A stretch of 64,000 nucleotides of DNA from positions 370,318,687-370,382,686 of the forward strand of contig JAUMIR010000001.1 in NCBI GenBank assembly GCA_030847615.1. Direction: 5' to 3'. Each line of letters begins with the position of its first letter. The first letter of the stretch is position 1. Positions 24,384-35,260 of the stretch are shown one piece after another. The DNA comes from Gambelia wislizenii. Its lineage: Eukaryota > Chordata > Lepidosauria > Squamata > Crotaphytidae. The notes under the pieces are model-generated. The model made no database searches and had not been told where the DNA came from. It worked only from the letters and a program-made list of their open reading frames with translations. A program made the position numbers and the translations under genes.

Positions 24384-25058
24384 TCAAAGAAAAGAAAGAG
24401 TGGACCACAAGATGAACATGAGTCATCAGTGTGATGCAGCAGCTAAAAAAGCCAATGTGATTCTATGCTAGATCAATAGGAGTCTAGTGTCTAGATCAAG
24501 GGAAGCAATAGTGCCACTCTGTTCTGCTTTGGTCAGGCCTCACCTGGAATACTGTGTCCAGTTCTGGGCACCACAATTCAAGAAGGATATGGACGAGCTG
24601 GAACGTGTCCAGGGGAGGGCAACCAAAATGGTGGGAGGTCTGAAAGCCATGCCCTATGAGGAGTGGCTTAGGGAGCTGGGTATGTTTAACCTGGGGAAGA
24701 GAAGGTGAAGATGTGACATGATAGCCATGTTTAAATATTTGAAGGGATGTCATACTGAGGACGGAGCAAGTTTGTTTTCTGCTGCTCCAGAGACCAGGAC
24801 ACAGAGCAATAGATTCAAATTCCAGGAAAAGAGATTCCACCTAAACATTGTTAGGAAGAACTTCCTGACAGTAAGACCTGTTCAACAGTGCAACATACTG
24901 CTTCAGAGTGTGATGGAGTCTCTTTCTTTGGAGGTTTTTAAAGAGAGGCTGAATGGTCATCTGTTGGGAATGCTTTGATTGTGTATTCCTACATGGCAGG
25001 GGGTTGGACTAGATGGCTCTTGTGGTCTCTTCCAACTCTATGATTCTATGATTCTACT
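24384..25058 (+). mobile_element. CR1 LINE, 3' part
   Basis: Encodes the CR1 C-terminal region ([50 protein letters not shown]) and ends in ctatgattctatgattcta. It is 5'-truncated and broken by frameshifts. Confidence 0.85.
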
Positions 25059-25099
25059 CCCAGGTCAGTCTTTTAAATTAGAAGTATTGCTAGAACCAA

Positions 25100-25160
25100 A
25101 GGGGCCTAGTGGTTTGAATGTTAGACTAGGACTCCAGGAGACCAAACTCTTGGATTATAA
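25100..25160 (+). repeat. tRNA-derived SINE head, truncated
   Basis: The A-box-like segment agtggtttgaatgttagact and the following bases match the head of the SINE at 27038-27222. The copy stops just before the MITE at 25163. Confidence 0.5.
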
Positions 25161-25162
25161 TA

Positions 25163-25972
25163 CAGTCGTCCCTTCACATTCGCGAATAACTACACCCCTC
25201 CCCCTCCCTCCCCAGGCCTTCGCGGGGCCTTCCTAGGCCCCGCGGAGGCCTCACCGGCCCTCCCTCCCACCCTCCCCGGGCCTTCGCGTGGCCTTCCTAG
25301 GCCCCGCGGAGGCCTCACCGGCCCTCCCTCCCACCCTCCCCGGGCCTTCGCGGGGCCTTCCTAGGCCCCACGGAGGCCTCACCGGCCCTCCCTCCCTCCC
25401 TCCCCGGGCCTTCGCGGGGCCTTCCTAGGCCCCGCGGAGGCCTCACCGGCCCTCCCTCCCTCCCTCCCCGGGCCTTCGCGGGGCCTTCCTAGGCCCCGCG
25501 GAGGCCTCACCGGCCCTCCCTCCCACCCTCCCCAGGCCTTCGCGGTGCCTTCCTAGGCCCCGTGGAGGCCTCACCGGCCCTCCCTCCCACCCTCCCCAGG
25601 CCTTCGCGGGGCCTTCCTAGGCCCCGTGGAGGCCTCACCGGCCCTCCCTCCCACCCTCCCCAGGCCTTCGCGGGGCCTTCCTAGGCCCCGCGGAGGCCTC
25701 ACCGGCCCTCCCTCCCACCCTCCTCAGGCCTTCGCGGGGCCTTCCTAGGCCCCGCGGAGGCCTCACCGGCCCTCCCTCCCTCCCCAGGCCTTCGCGGGGC
25801 CTCCGGAGGGCCTCCGGGCGTCCCGTGAAGGCCTCCCCACCCCTCCCCAGGTCTTTCACGGGGCCTCTGGAGGCCCCGTGTCGCGGTTTTGGGGGGGCCC
25901 GGGGGGGCCCTCCCAAAACCGCGAATAACCGAAACCGTGAATGTCAAGTTCGCGAATGTGGAGGGACAACTG
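25163..25972. mobile_element. Tigger-like MITE carrying an internal minisatellite
   Basis: Terminal inverted repeats are cagtcgtcccttcacattcg on the left and, in reverse complement, cagttgtccctccacattcg on the right. TA flanks both (25161-25162, 25973-25974). Almost the whole interior is a GC-rich tandem repeat. Copies of the same end family without the repeat lie at 40128-40343 and 53117-53346. Confidence 0.8.
25201..25860. repeat. 64-bp GC-rich minisatellite
   Basis: The landmark ccttcgcg recurs at 25217, 25281, 25345, 25409, 25473, 25537, 25601, 25665 and 25729, exactly 64 bp apart, then at 25789 (60 bp). Decayed units follow. Units differ by a few bases and each contains the palindrome-like block ccttcctaggccccgcgg. 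Confidence 0.95.
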
Positions 25973-26080
25973 TACAGTAATAGTGGTTTAGCTAACAATT
26001 TGCTGATCTTTCATCCTGATAGTCAAAATCTCCTTTCTCCTTCTCCCTAATGGTAGGACTAGGACTAGAATGTTGGACTA

Positions 26081-26310
26081 GGGGTTCATTGACACTACAG
26101 AGCTATAGCGCTATTATTCCCCTTTAACTGCCACCGCTGCTTCCTATGGGATCCTGGGATATATAGTTTGGTGATACACTGAAGTTCTCTGGCTGAGAAC
26201 TTTAAACACCCCCTCCCTAAACTGTAGATTCCAGGATTCCATAGAGTGAAACCCTTGCAGTTAAAGTGGTATCAATATGCTATAATTGTTTACATATTGT
26301 GAAAGGGCTC
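26081..26310. mobile_element. Foldback MITE (tgcagttaaagtgg family)
   Basis: Paired segments such as tgggatcctgggatatatag and tagattccaggattccata, plus cctttaactgcc and ggcagttaaagtgg-like ends, form a foldback. Relatives lie at 33828-34043 and 45223-45600. Confidence 0.6.
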
Positions 26311-26505
26311 CAGGACTCTGGGAGAGCTGGGTTCAAATCCATGCTTGGCCATGGAAACCCACCTTGGGCAAATCACATTCTCTCAGCCTCAAGAGGAAGG
26401 CAGTGGGGAACCTCCTTTGAATAAATCTTGCCAAGAAAATCCTATGATAGGTTTGCCTTAGGGTCACCATAAATCAGAAACAACTGAAGCACACAATATG
26501 CACAA
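26311..26505 (+). repeat. tRNA-derived SINE with CORE-like body, 5'-truncated
   Basis: The B-box-like ggttcaaatcc lies at 26330-26340, followed by ccttgggcaaatcacattctctcag, which resembles the MIR/CORE central domain. The tail reads aatcagaaacaactgaagcaca. Confidence 0.65.
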
Positions 26506-26929
26506 TGATAGATAGTTGTAGTTACCTGACAAACATATACAACAATTCCCTCCTTCCCAGTTTAAGCCACATGGACTCAGACAGCATGAGCCAACCAGAA
26601 CATTATGAAGCTATGCCTTAATTCATCATGGGAGGGAACACATTGTTCAGAAGCAGAGGACATGGTTTTCACTTAAACAGCCAGGTTCTACTCCCAATAT
26701 CTCTAAATCAGGCTGGAAAAAGGCTCCCTTTGAAATCATGCTATCAGTAAAAACAACCATGGCTGAGCTGTCAGACTCTGACCCAGTACAGAGAGCTCCC
26801 AATTTACCTTCAATTTCCATACAACCAACTGATATACTTCTGTAGATTTAGTTTTGCACCCATATGCCACTAATTGTTGCCCAAAGCACTAGTGTAATGC
26901 AGTAACCAATGAATAAACTGGCAAATAAT

Positions 26930-27020
26930 AGAATTACAGTATAGAATTGGAAGAGACCACTAGGGCCATGTAGTTCAACCCACTGCCCTGCAGGAATACA
27001 CAGTCAAAGCATTCCCACTT
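26930..27020 (-). mobile_element. CR1 LINE 3' terminus fragment
   Basis: Reverse-complement CR1 end: the sequence agaattggaagagaccac, then ccctgcaggaatacacagtc, is the standard CR1 terminus in reverse. Confidence 0.7.
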
Positions 27021-27037
27021 CTGATTGCACTAGTTAA

Positions 27038-27222
27038 GGGTGGAAGAGTGGTTTGAATATTTGGACTACAACTCTGGAGGCTAGGGTTTGAATCCCCACT
27101 CAGCCATGGAAACCCACTGGTGGCACTGGATGACCTTAGGCAAGTCACATTCTCTCAGCCTCAGAGGTTTCTTTTCATGCCAAGAAAACCCCATGATAGA
27201 TTTACCTTAGGATTGCCATGAG
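27038..27222 (+). repeat. tRNA-derived SINE with CORE-like body
   Basis: The A-box-like gtggtttgaat, the B-box-like gggtttgaatcc, and the CORE-like ggcaagtcacattctctcag occur in order. The tail ends in taggattgccatgag. It is nearly full length. Confidence 0.7.
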
Positions 27223-27440
27223 AGGGAGGGGGGAGGGCCCTCTTTTGGGAGAGGAAGAGGAGGGGGTCCTTTAAGATTGGCCCCCTTTGGGGTAAGCCGA
27301 GGGGAGGGCAGAGGGCAACGCGTATCCAGGGCGTGCACATGTGGAGCAGGCGTAGGGCACAGGCTCTGGCCAGGACGGCCTCACCCGCAAGTCAAGGCTC
27401 TCAGGCCAGACTCCCAATGGGGCCATGGGGCCCCTTCCCG
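27223..27440. other. GC-rich segment of unknown origin
   Basis: A GC-rich stretch (including ggagggggtcctttaag and gcaacgcgtatccaggg) without an open frame that I recognise. It is likely part of another dispersed repeat joined to the Penelope fragment that follows. Confidence 0.35.
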
Positions 27441-27795
27441 GTAGCTAGAACAAACGTGGTCTATACACAATCTCAAGAACAATTCTAATATTGTCATCAA
27501 AAAGGCTGACCAATGAGGAACTTTAGCCATTATGGACAAATCTGACTACATACAGGAGGCTGAGAGGAAACTGTCCCACACTACATTTTACAAAATCCTG
27601 TCTAACAATCCCACAAATGAATACCAGAAGGAATTACACAGACTGCTCAGGAAATTTCCCATGGAGGTGCAGAACCAAATCTAAATTGACACACCTCAGG
27701 AGCCTCAACCAGGCACATTCTATCTATTATCGGAAATACATAAACAGGGCAACCCTGGACAGACCATTGTCTCAAGCATTGGAACACTCACAGTT
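27441..27795 (+). mobile_element. Penelope-like reverse transcriptase fragment
   Basis: In one frame with a stop or two the sequence encodes AIMDKSDYIQEAERKLSHTT, then PGTFYLLSEIHKQGNPGQTI and SSIGTL. This matches the beginning of the Penelope/Neptune-type reverse transcriptase, which in the family reads FYLLPKIHKPGNPGRPI. The rest of the RT is missing. Confidence 0.65.
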
Positions 27796-28585
27796 GGTGC
27801 CTTTTGTATATATGTACAATATGTCCTTTCATCCTTTCAAAGGAGGAGATGTGGTCCCTGAGCCCTCAGACCTGACAAGCAGAGAAGAGAGCAGAATAAC
27901 AAAATTCTGTGAGACTCCTTGCCAAACAGCAGGAGTAGCACTCTTAATGATGGGCAGCTGACTGAAGCTAATTTCAGAGACACCTTTAACTCCTGTTCCT
28001 TGCTGGAAACAATTGTCTGATTTCTGGCTCTGGCTTGGCATTCCTACATTCCTGCTCTAGATTCCTGAGACCCTGACCTTTGGACTGGCTGACAACCCTG
28101 CTTTACTCACAAACCCTTGGACTAGCTGACAACCTTGCTTGAGTCACAGAAATTCAGACTGGCTTGACTTCTCTCCTGCGCTGCTCCTTGCTTGCAAGCA
28201 AACCCTTATAGGCAAGAATGTTATCAAAGATTTTGTTGATTTATGGCCCCTGACTTAGTTACCATTATCTAGGAGAGCTAATTGCTCCCTCCCTAGCAAT
28301 AGCTGGTGAGTGTGCCAAAACCTGAACCAAGACACTCTTGGCCAGTTTATCCCATCTCCTTTCTGGTTCCCAGCCAGCATCACACTACATTCCAAAACTC
28401 CCCCTCCCATACCATTCATATGGCCATCAATTCACCCTAGGCTTAGGCAACATCTTTCCTTCTGCTTTTGTCCTTCAATGACCATCATTAAAACTGAATT
28501 TGAGACCTCATCACCATACCAACAAGTTTTGCATTTGTATAAGGTCTGCTTATAAGGTCTGTTCCTAGGCACTAGTTCACTCCAT

Positions 28586-29168
28586 GCATCTGAGGAAGTA
28601 GACTAAGGACTCACCTACACGGTCCAGGATATGCCGGCTCCCTGCCAGCATATTCTGCCTGCGGATCAGGCCCATTCATTCCCTGTTACCTCTAAAAAAT
28701 GGTGTGGAATCCAGACAGGCCCATTCTCCCGTCCTTGAAGTCAATGCCATTGCTCTCATCCCACTCTCTGACATATGGAAGCAGGCCTGCAGCACATCAG
28801 TAAGCCCCCCTGCATATGACCAGCCTTGGTCACATGCTGCAGCTTCCCTTCCTGGCTATGGAAAAGTGAGGCAGAGGACAGCTGCAGCGATGGGCCAGCG
28901 CACTAGAATGGGTTCCTGTGGTCACACAGGGTCTGATCCATTTTTCCCAGCAGGAAGGCATTTAAACAGGTATTTTAAAAAAATGTTTTATTGGATCCTA
29001 CTCCATCTTCCCCTGTCTTAGCCCCGTCTTTGCCTTGGGGGTCATGAGGACTGCCCAGGACCAAAATGGGGCAAAAGCCTGCATCATCAGGACTGCAGGG
29101 CTCCAACACAGGGGCAAGATGAGGTAAATTGCCCTGCAGACAAGCCCTAAGTCTACAAAAGCTTATGC
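28586..29168 (+). ncRNA. Hammerhead-like motif split by a MITE in its stem-II loop
   Basis: The left half is GCAT, CTGAGGA, a, GTAGAC (28586-28603). The right half is GTCTAC, AAAA, GCTT, ATGC (29151-29168). The original loop TAA is now the duplicated target site of the inserted MITE. The G of GAAA is A, as in the intact relative at 19575. Confidence 0.6.
28607..29147. mobile_element. MITE with TAA target-site duplication
   Basis: The left end ggactcacctacacgg and the right end (reverse complement gggcttgtctgcaggg) form imperfect terminal inverted repeats. TAA flanks both sides (28604-28606 and 29148-29150). The empty site is visible in the related terminal repeat at 19566-19568. A 3-bp TWA duplication fits PIF/Harbinger. 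Confidence 0.8.
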
Positions 29169-29186
29169 TCCAACTTCTTTTTCTAA

Positions 29187-30059
29187 GGGCCCATCTAAAT
29201 GGTGAAAATACCCCTCATGGAATTCGCTGGGAATCTTACCTGTCTAAACGGGATCCAGTGCTAGTCCACACTCTTTGGAAGGAGGGGGGGAGGCAAAATG
29301 GCAAAAACAACAAGGTAAAAGCCTTTGCAGATTTTCCAGTATTTTCAAAAACCATGAGGGTGGTGCACATTCCTGCTCATTTGGACTATCAAACAACAAA
29401 AAATTCAAAGGGAAGCACAAAGCTGATTGGCTGGGCAAGAGCGGGGTTGGGGCTTGCTAGCAGAGCAAGCGCCCACTGCCACCACATTGGATTTTCACCT
29501 TAGTGAGCATTTGCTAAGGCGATAAACCAGGATGAATATTTTTCTGTTTTGCTGTCCTATAAAATTGGAAAATCACTCTATCGCACCAGCGCACCTTGGG
29601 ATGACTTAAAAAAAAAACAGCAGCAGTGAAGCACTAATGCGCCCTGGTGGTGCAGTGGTTAAATGCCAGTACTGCAAGCCGCCACGTTGCAAGTTTGATT
29701 CCAGTGGGCTCCAAGGTTTAATCAGCCTTCCATACTTTCGTAGGTTGGTAAATTGAGTACCCAGCTTGTGGGGGGCAATTAGCTAACACACATTGGAAAC
29801 TGTTTAATGCAGTGTAGATGTGTAAATAGCTATTGCTTAAAACAATTTGTAAGCCACTCTGATAGCCTTGTGGCTGAAGAGCGGAGTATAAATAAATAAA
29901 TAAATAAATAATGTTTGTAAAGCACTCCCAGCCTCCATCAGGAATGCAAGGCTTATGCGGGCTTACAAGGCCAGAAAACCATTTAGACATGTCGCTGCTG
30001 CTGCGAGATGCCAATACTACGAGGTACTGTGGATTTCCCCCCCTCATGTAGATGGGCCC
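29187..30059. mobile_element. MITE with gggcccatcta ends, hosting a SINE
   Basis: Terminal inverted repeats: gggcccatctaaatgg on the left, reverse complement gggcccatctacatga on the right. It is flanked by TAA (left) and TCA (right), a probable TWA duplication with one change. A second copy lies at 61847-62204. It contains the SINE at 29636-29919. Confidence 0.75.
29629..29926 (+). repeat. tRNA-derived SINE with (AAAT)n tail and 7-bp TSD
   Basis: The SINE (29636-29919) has an A-box-like tggtgcagtggttaaatg and a B-box-like gcaagtttgattcc. Its body ends in gaagagcggagtataaat followed by AAAT units. It is flanked by aagcact at 29629-29635 and 29920-29926. Confidence 0.75.
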
Positions 30060-30841
30060 TCAGTCTCAAAGGTGCCAAACCATCCCTTTGCAATCCTATA
30101 CACTGTTACTGAGATCAGCATTCCCTGAATTCAGTGAAACTCATTGCTGAATAGATGGGCAATAGAGTTGTGTTGCAAAATCCTATTTGCGGGTCAGCTT
30201 GCGGTTTCAGAGTTCACAATGCCACCTTGCCCATTAATGTTTTCCAGCCCTCTAAAACGGATTTTCAATGGTGCATGGGGGGGGTCAATCCTCCCACTTT
30301 CACTGATAAACAGTTTTATCAGCAGAAGCATTCCATTGGGCCCTGGTCTATATGTGACCTGAAGTCCACATTGTTTTAAGAACCAAGTTACTTAAACAAG
30401 TTTAACATACAAACTATACTAATGCACTTAAAACTGAACACAGACTGAGCTTAAAAGATGTACAGTTCAGTATTCCATTACTAGAACTGAAACCAAATAC
30501 TTCCAGAATGATACTCGAAAAATGCCTGCAGAGCTGAAAGAATTAATTTCTTTTAGTTTGTTATTTTAAACATGCAAACATTAGAAAGTGCACTAGTTAA
30601 GGGTGATATTCCTCATCTCCTTTTAATTTAATAGCCTCCATTGTGTTTCATGCTTTTATAACAATATTGTGTCACTGATATTTAAGCAGAGCTCTGAATT
30701 TAAATCAATGATTAAATGCCACAGTGTGACTCAGAGGACAAGAGTACTATATTGACTTTTCTGTTTTTTGTTCAACCCACATCAGATTCAAGAGATGTTA
30801 TTTATACTTGCCCAAAACAGAAATCTGGCTCTTCCAGTTAC

Positions 30842-32351
30842 CGTATATTCTAGCGTATAAGACAACGTTTGAGCCCTCAAAAATATCCTCCAAAATTGAG
30901 GGTCGTCTTATACGCCGGATACACTTTGCTTCACCCCCGCCGTCCAATCTCCTGCCTCTTCGCTCCCTTCGCAAACGGAGCAAAGAGGCAGGAAATCGGG
31001 CAGGGGGGGTGAGGCAAAGTGTTTACTGGTTCATTCTCCCCCCTCCTCTGCCTTCTCCCCCTTTGCAGAGCAACCGAAGACAGAGGAGGGGGTGGATGTC
31101 GCGGTTTGTCGCGGCTGCCGCTCGATCGCCTGTGTGTTCAGTGGCCGAGGCAAACTGGGGATTTTCACCCCTTTCCTCCACCTTCCTTGAAGCGAATCTA
31201 GTGGTTTGCCGCAGCCGCCCCCACTTCCCCCGTCTTCATCCCCTTCAGAAGAGAGCCAAGATGGAGGGAGGGGGTGGAAAGGGGCGAAAATGCCCAGTTT
31301 GCCTCAGCAGCCCCCTTCCCTCCATCTTGGCTCTCTTCCAAGGGGGACCAAGGCAGGGGAAGCGGGGGCAGTTTGCCATGGCAAACCACTAGTTTCACCC
31401 CTTTCCTCCAACTTCAAGGAAGGTGGAGGAAAGGGGCGAAAATGCCCAGTTTGTCTCAGCATCCCTCTTCCCTCCATCTTTGCTCTCTTCCGAAGGGGTC
31501 CAAGGCAGGGGAAGCGGGGGTGGTTTGCCGCAGCAAACCACTAGTTTCACCCCTTTCCTCCAACTTCAAGGAAGGTGGAGGAAAGGGGTGAAAATGCCAG
31601 TTTGCCTCAGCAGTCCCCTTCCCTCCGTCTTGACTCTCTTCCGAAGGGGCCAAGGCGGAGGAACCGGGGGCGGCCGTGGCAAACCACTAGTTTCGCCCCT
31701 TTCCTCCACCTTCCTTGAAGGTGGAGGAAAGGGGCAAAAATGCCCAGTTTGCCTCAGCAGCCCCCTTCCCTCCGTCTTGGCTCTCTTCCGAACCGCCGCC
31801 GCTTTCCCCGCTTTGGTCCCCTTCGGAAGAGAGCAAGATGGAGGGAAGGGGGCTGCTGAGGCAAACTGGGCGTTTTCGCCCCTTTCTTCCACCTTCAAGT
31901 CAAGGGTGACTAGAAGGTGGAAAAGAGGGGCGAATGCCACGGTTTGCCACGGACGCCACCCATCCCCTCCGTCTTCATTCCCTTTGCAAAGGGAAGAAAG
32001 ATGGAGGGAATGGGCAGTGACTGAGGCAAACTGGGTTCATTTGGCCCCCTCCTCTACCTTCACCCCCTTTGGGGAGCAACCAAAGGTGGAAAAGAGGGGC
32101 GAATGTTGCGGCTGGCTGGCTGAGAGAGCCCTGCCAGCTGATCCTGTTCGCTTTCCCAACTCACGAGGAGATCTTCGTGAGTTGGGAAACAAAGAGGATC
32201 AACTGGCAAGGCTCCCCCAGCCAGTCAGTCAGCCAGCCAAATTGGGGGCTGGTCTTATATGGCGAATATATGCCAAACCCTAGATTTTTAGTTGAAAATG
32301 GGGGGGGTCGTCTTATATGCCCAGTCATCTTATACGCCGGAATATACGGTA
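30842..32351. mobile_element. TIR element with internal ~150-bp tandem repeats
   Basis: The left end ccgtatattctagcgtataa and the right end (reverse complement ccgtatattccggcgtataa) are inverted repeats of about 30 bp or more. TA flanks both. Subterminal blocks (ggtcgtcttatacgccgg left; ggtcgtcttatatgccc right) are also related. The interior is low-complexity repeats with no transposase. Confidence 0.75.
31230..31910. repeat. Tandem repeat, ~150-bp unit, with an inverted unit
   Basis: The landmark tgcccagtttg (or its variant) recurs at 31291, 31443, 31595 and 31741, spacings of 152, 152 and 146 bp. The landmark aaaccactag recurs at 31383, 31535 and 31681. An inverted version (gaggcaaactgggcgttttc) sits at about 31858-31877. 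Long open frames here (31423-32283 +) are by-products of repeat periodicity. Confidence 0.85.
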
Positions 32352-33827
32352 CTCAGGTTGAGAGATTCTAAGGGCAGAACAGATAATGAAAAGGAAGGTC
32401 TAGCTTGGATCATTTGCATGAAAGGAACCAAACCATTCAAACAGTTTGCGTCTCCAGTTCAGAATGTCTAGCTATTTAAAATTAAGGCTGCAGTACTATA
32501 CTCACTCACTCATATGTAAGCTCCATTGGCCTCAGTGGGACTTTGCCTTAGTATACCTATAGAACTCAGAGCTTGGGAAAGTTACTTTTTAAAACTTTTT
32601 TCTTAGTATCAACTAAGTAGTTGATACAGAAAACTGGCCAACATTTTTATACATAACCAAAGTCCTAAAATTATGAATCAATTAGGCTGCAATCCAAAAT
32701 ATAATTGCTAGTCACTAAACCCTGTTGAACACAGTAAGACATGCTTCTGAATAAACATGCATAGAACTATACTGTTGGTTTCTGAAATGATGACAAAGAT
32801 CTAAGTGACCTTGCAGGCGTGGTTAACTAATAAAATTCAAGTAAAAAATACAATTAAATAGATAAAACAATTAAAATATATCAGTTTAAAAAGAAGAAAG
32901 ATCAGCACTCTGAAATTAAAAAATTGTCAACAGCCACCTACCTTAAATGCCAAAGACTGTCTGAATAAAATGCTATGGAGACACTCTAAAGAGTGATTGC
33001 TCTGGCAGAATAATTTTTTAAAATACAAAGTGTATTATATTTACCTCACTGTAGTAGAAGCAATTCCTTGAGGGTTTTTTTAAAGACAACTCAGAGAAAC
33101 TCAAATATTTGCATATTTCTGAAGAAAACGTTGCTGGCAAATAACGTTTTGTGTTTGTACTAGAGCCAAGGAGTTTAATGAAATGTTCATGAGAATGTCT
33201 GGCAACTGGCCACATTCCTATGGGAACATTGCTGCAGTGAGGTTTAACAGAGCATGAGGGACATCAGGAACCAAACATGGGGGCATTTTAGGGTGAACTG
33301 CAAATGATCAAGACTTTTCTTTAAATCACACAGTCTGTTTTGTCTCTGATGTGCTTTCATGTATCTTTAAGTACAATAAAACCATCAGACTGCCTTCTCT
33401 CTTGATCTTTCTCCCCTAGAAGCTACTATGGCTTCTTTCTTTCAAAACTGTAACAGATGGTGTGTGCAGAGAACTATGGTACCACAACCTCATCAAAAAC
33501 TCCCTTTCTTGTGTGATGGAATACCATATTTAATGCTTTATGAATTTCTGAAACCAGGCTGGTACTAGTAGAGTAAATATTACCCTGGGCAAGCAACAAT
33601 CATCCTTCAGCTCTGCCCCCAGCAGTTTATAGTGCCTGCGCTCTCTTCCTCCCCACAATTACTACTGTTCTTATAGTGTTTATATCTTATTTACATTTGA
33701 AGTGTACCTGATCCTACTCAGGTCCCTACCTAATATCTCAAAAAGTGTCCATAGGGTCTCTTTTTCTCCTGTCCTCACTTTTAACCTAAAGGAATCTTAC
33801 CATCTATACCTTAGAGAGCTCTCTTCT
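32352..33827. other. Intergenic stretch, no gene seen
   Basis: No recognisable exon, RNA gene or repeat apart from short A/T runs. Confidence 0.4.
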
Positions 33828-34043
33828 GGGACTATTCACACTACAGTACAGAATTATAGCATTGTGATTCCACTTTAACCATCCCATGGAATCCTGGGAT
33901 TGTCAGTTTAGGGAGGTACATTTAAAATTCTCAGCAGGAGAACTCCAGTGCCTCACCAGACTACAAACCCCAGGATTCCATAGGATGGAACCATGGCAGT
34001 TAAAGTGGAATAACATTATAATTCTGTGGTGTGAGCAGGCCCC
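33828..34043. mobile_element. Foldback MITE (tgcagttaaagtgg family)
   Basis: The ends gggactattcacactacag and (reverse complement) gggcctgctcacaccacag pair. The interior also folds: ggaatcctgggattgtcag with ccaggattccatagg. Related to 26081-26310. Confidence 0.65.
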
Positions 34044-34129
34044 TGTTTTACTGCTCTTTTTAAAACCTTAGGAATTGTAGCACCAATGCCTTAGCTTTCC
34101 TGTTTTTCTGCCTTTTTTCTTCCTGACTC

Positions 34130-35260
34130 AGGGATCTTAGCAAAAGGGTTCTTTAAAAGGTTTCTCAGTTGCATACAATAATGTCCCAGTATAACAAAAG
34201 CAGGAAAATAAAAATACAAAAGGGGGGGGGGAAATAACCACATTAGTCGTACATTTCTATAAAAGCTGACCAAATGTCCAAATATGTCAATTTGCAAATT
34301 TTGTTTATACACCATTCTTTCAAATGTTGCAAGCACTATTAGATCTTCTATCCATTGGATCACAGGGGAAAAAGAAATTATCTTTCCAGCAATGAATTAT
34401 CAATGTTTTAACAGTCAAAGGGCATGAAAAATCATATTCCATTGGCCATGTGTTAATTTCCAAGAAACAGCTAAATAGTTCAAAAGAACAAACACATCCC
34501 TAAATATCAAGGGACATTTCAATATCAAATTTATCAATGGGTCTTCAACTCATTTCCAGCTTATGGTGATGCTAAGGTGAACCTAATATTTCTGAGGTAG
34601 AGAGTGTGTGACTTGCCCAAGGTCACCCAGTGGGTTTTCATGGTTGAGCAGGGTTTTGAATCTGGTCTCCAGAGTCATAGTCTAACACTCAAACTAATAT
34701 GCCACACTGGCTCCCATTCATGTGATTACTTCCTCCCAAAATGTAGCTACTATGGGACAACTCCAAAACATATGCATTAACAAAGCATTAGCAGTATTAC
34801 ATCTCGAATAATTTGCTGATTTCAAGCTCTTTCTTGAATAGATGTTGTTGTGACCAATGTATCCAAAAGAGCTATTTCTGCTGTATAAGATGTAGTTGGA
34901 GATCTATAGTCATACTAGCTACAGATGTTAAAACCAATGGCAATTGATTAGCCAGAACTGGGTATTCTAATTCTCTATTCCATTCTTGCTGTAAACCTCG
35001 TGTTTCATACTTATTGATAACAGAAATTTATATATATAAATTGTTGGCTTGGATACTTGGTTAGCCTCAATTAATATCTCTCATTTTTAAGGGAACTCTC
35101 ATTTTTAAAGCTGCAAAGCTAAATGTGGATTGTAGCAAATGTTTCGGTTGTAGATATTGCCATTTAGCTGACAGAGGTAGTTTAAACTGCTCTTGCAAAA
35201 CTGAAAATGGCAAAAACTCATCATCAGCACCAAGGACCTGATTTAAGGTAACCATCCCAC
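34130..35260 (-). mobile_element. L1 LINE ORF2 C-terminal fragment
   Basis: The minus strand encodes LGADDEFLPFSVLQEQFKLP (35230 downward). Further along it encodes ANALLMHMFWSCPIVATFWE (about 34800-34735), typical of the L1 ORF2 C-terminal region. A SINE interrupts it at about 34558-34712. The 5' end of the fragment is part of the palindrome at 35094-35577. Confidence 0.75.
34558..34712 (-). repeat. tRNA-derived SINE with CORE-like body, reverse
   Basis: The reverse complement contains ccagtgtggc..., an A-box-like region, a B-box-like segment (attcaaaaccctg), and a CORE-like region (gggcaagtcacacactct). It lies within the L1 fragment, so it inserted after L1. Confidence 0.6.

Larger units (their letters stand above)
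28580..30085 (+). mobile_element. Penelope terminal repeat split by two MITEs
   Basis: Three pieces, 28580-28606, 29148-29186 and 30060-30085, line up in order with the terminal repeat at 19541-19615 (tccatgcatctgaggaagta; gtctacaaaagcttatgctc; tcagtctcaaaggtgcc). The two gaps are occupied by the MITEs at 28607-29147 and 29187-30059. Confidence 0.75.

Noticed and set aside
25201..25860. CRISPR array
   Set aside because: Vertebrate sequence, contiguous units without unique spacers.
25161..25974. GC-rich, CpG-rich island suggesting a promoter
   Set aside because: The composition is due to a tandem repeat within a MITE; no exon or transcription signal adjoins it.
25635..25998. Gly/Arg/Pro-rich open frames on the minus strand
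   Set aside because: Artefact of the GC-rich 64-bp minisatellite; no domain.
31423..32283. 286-residue open frame on the plus strand
   Set aside because: It lies across ~150-bp tandem repeats inside a TIR element; similar long frames exist in the other frames and strand, as expected from repeat periodicity without stops.
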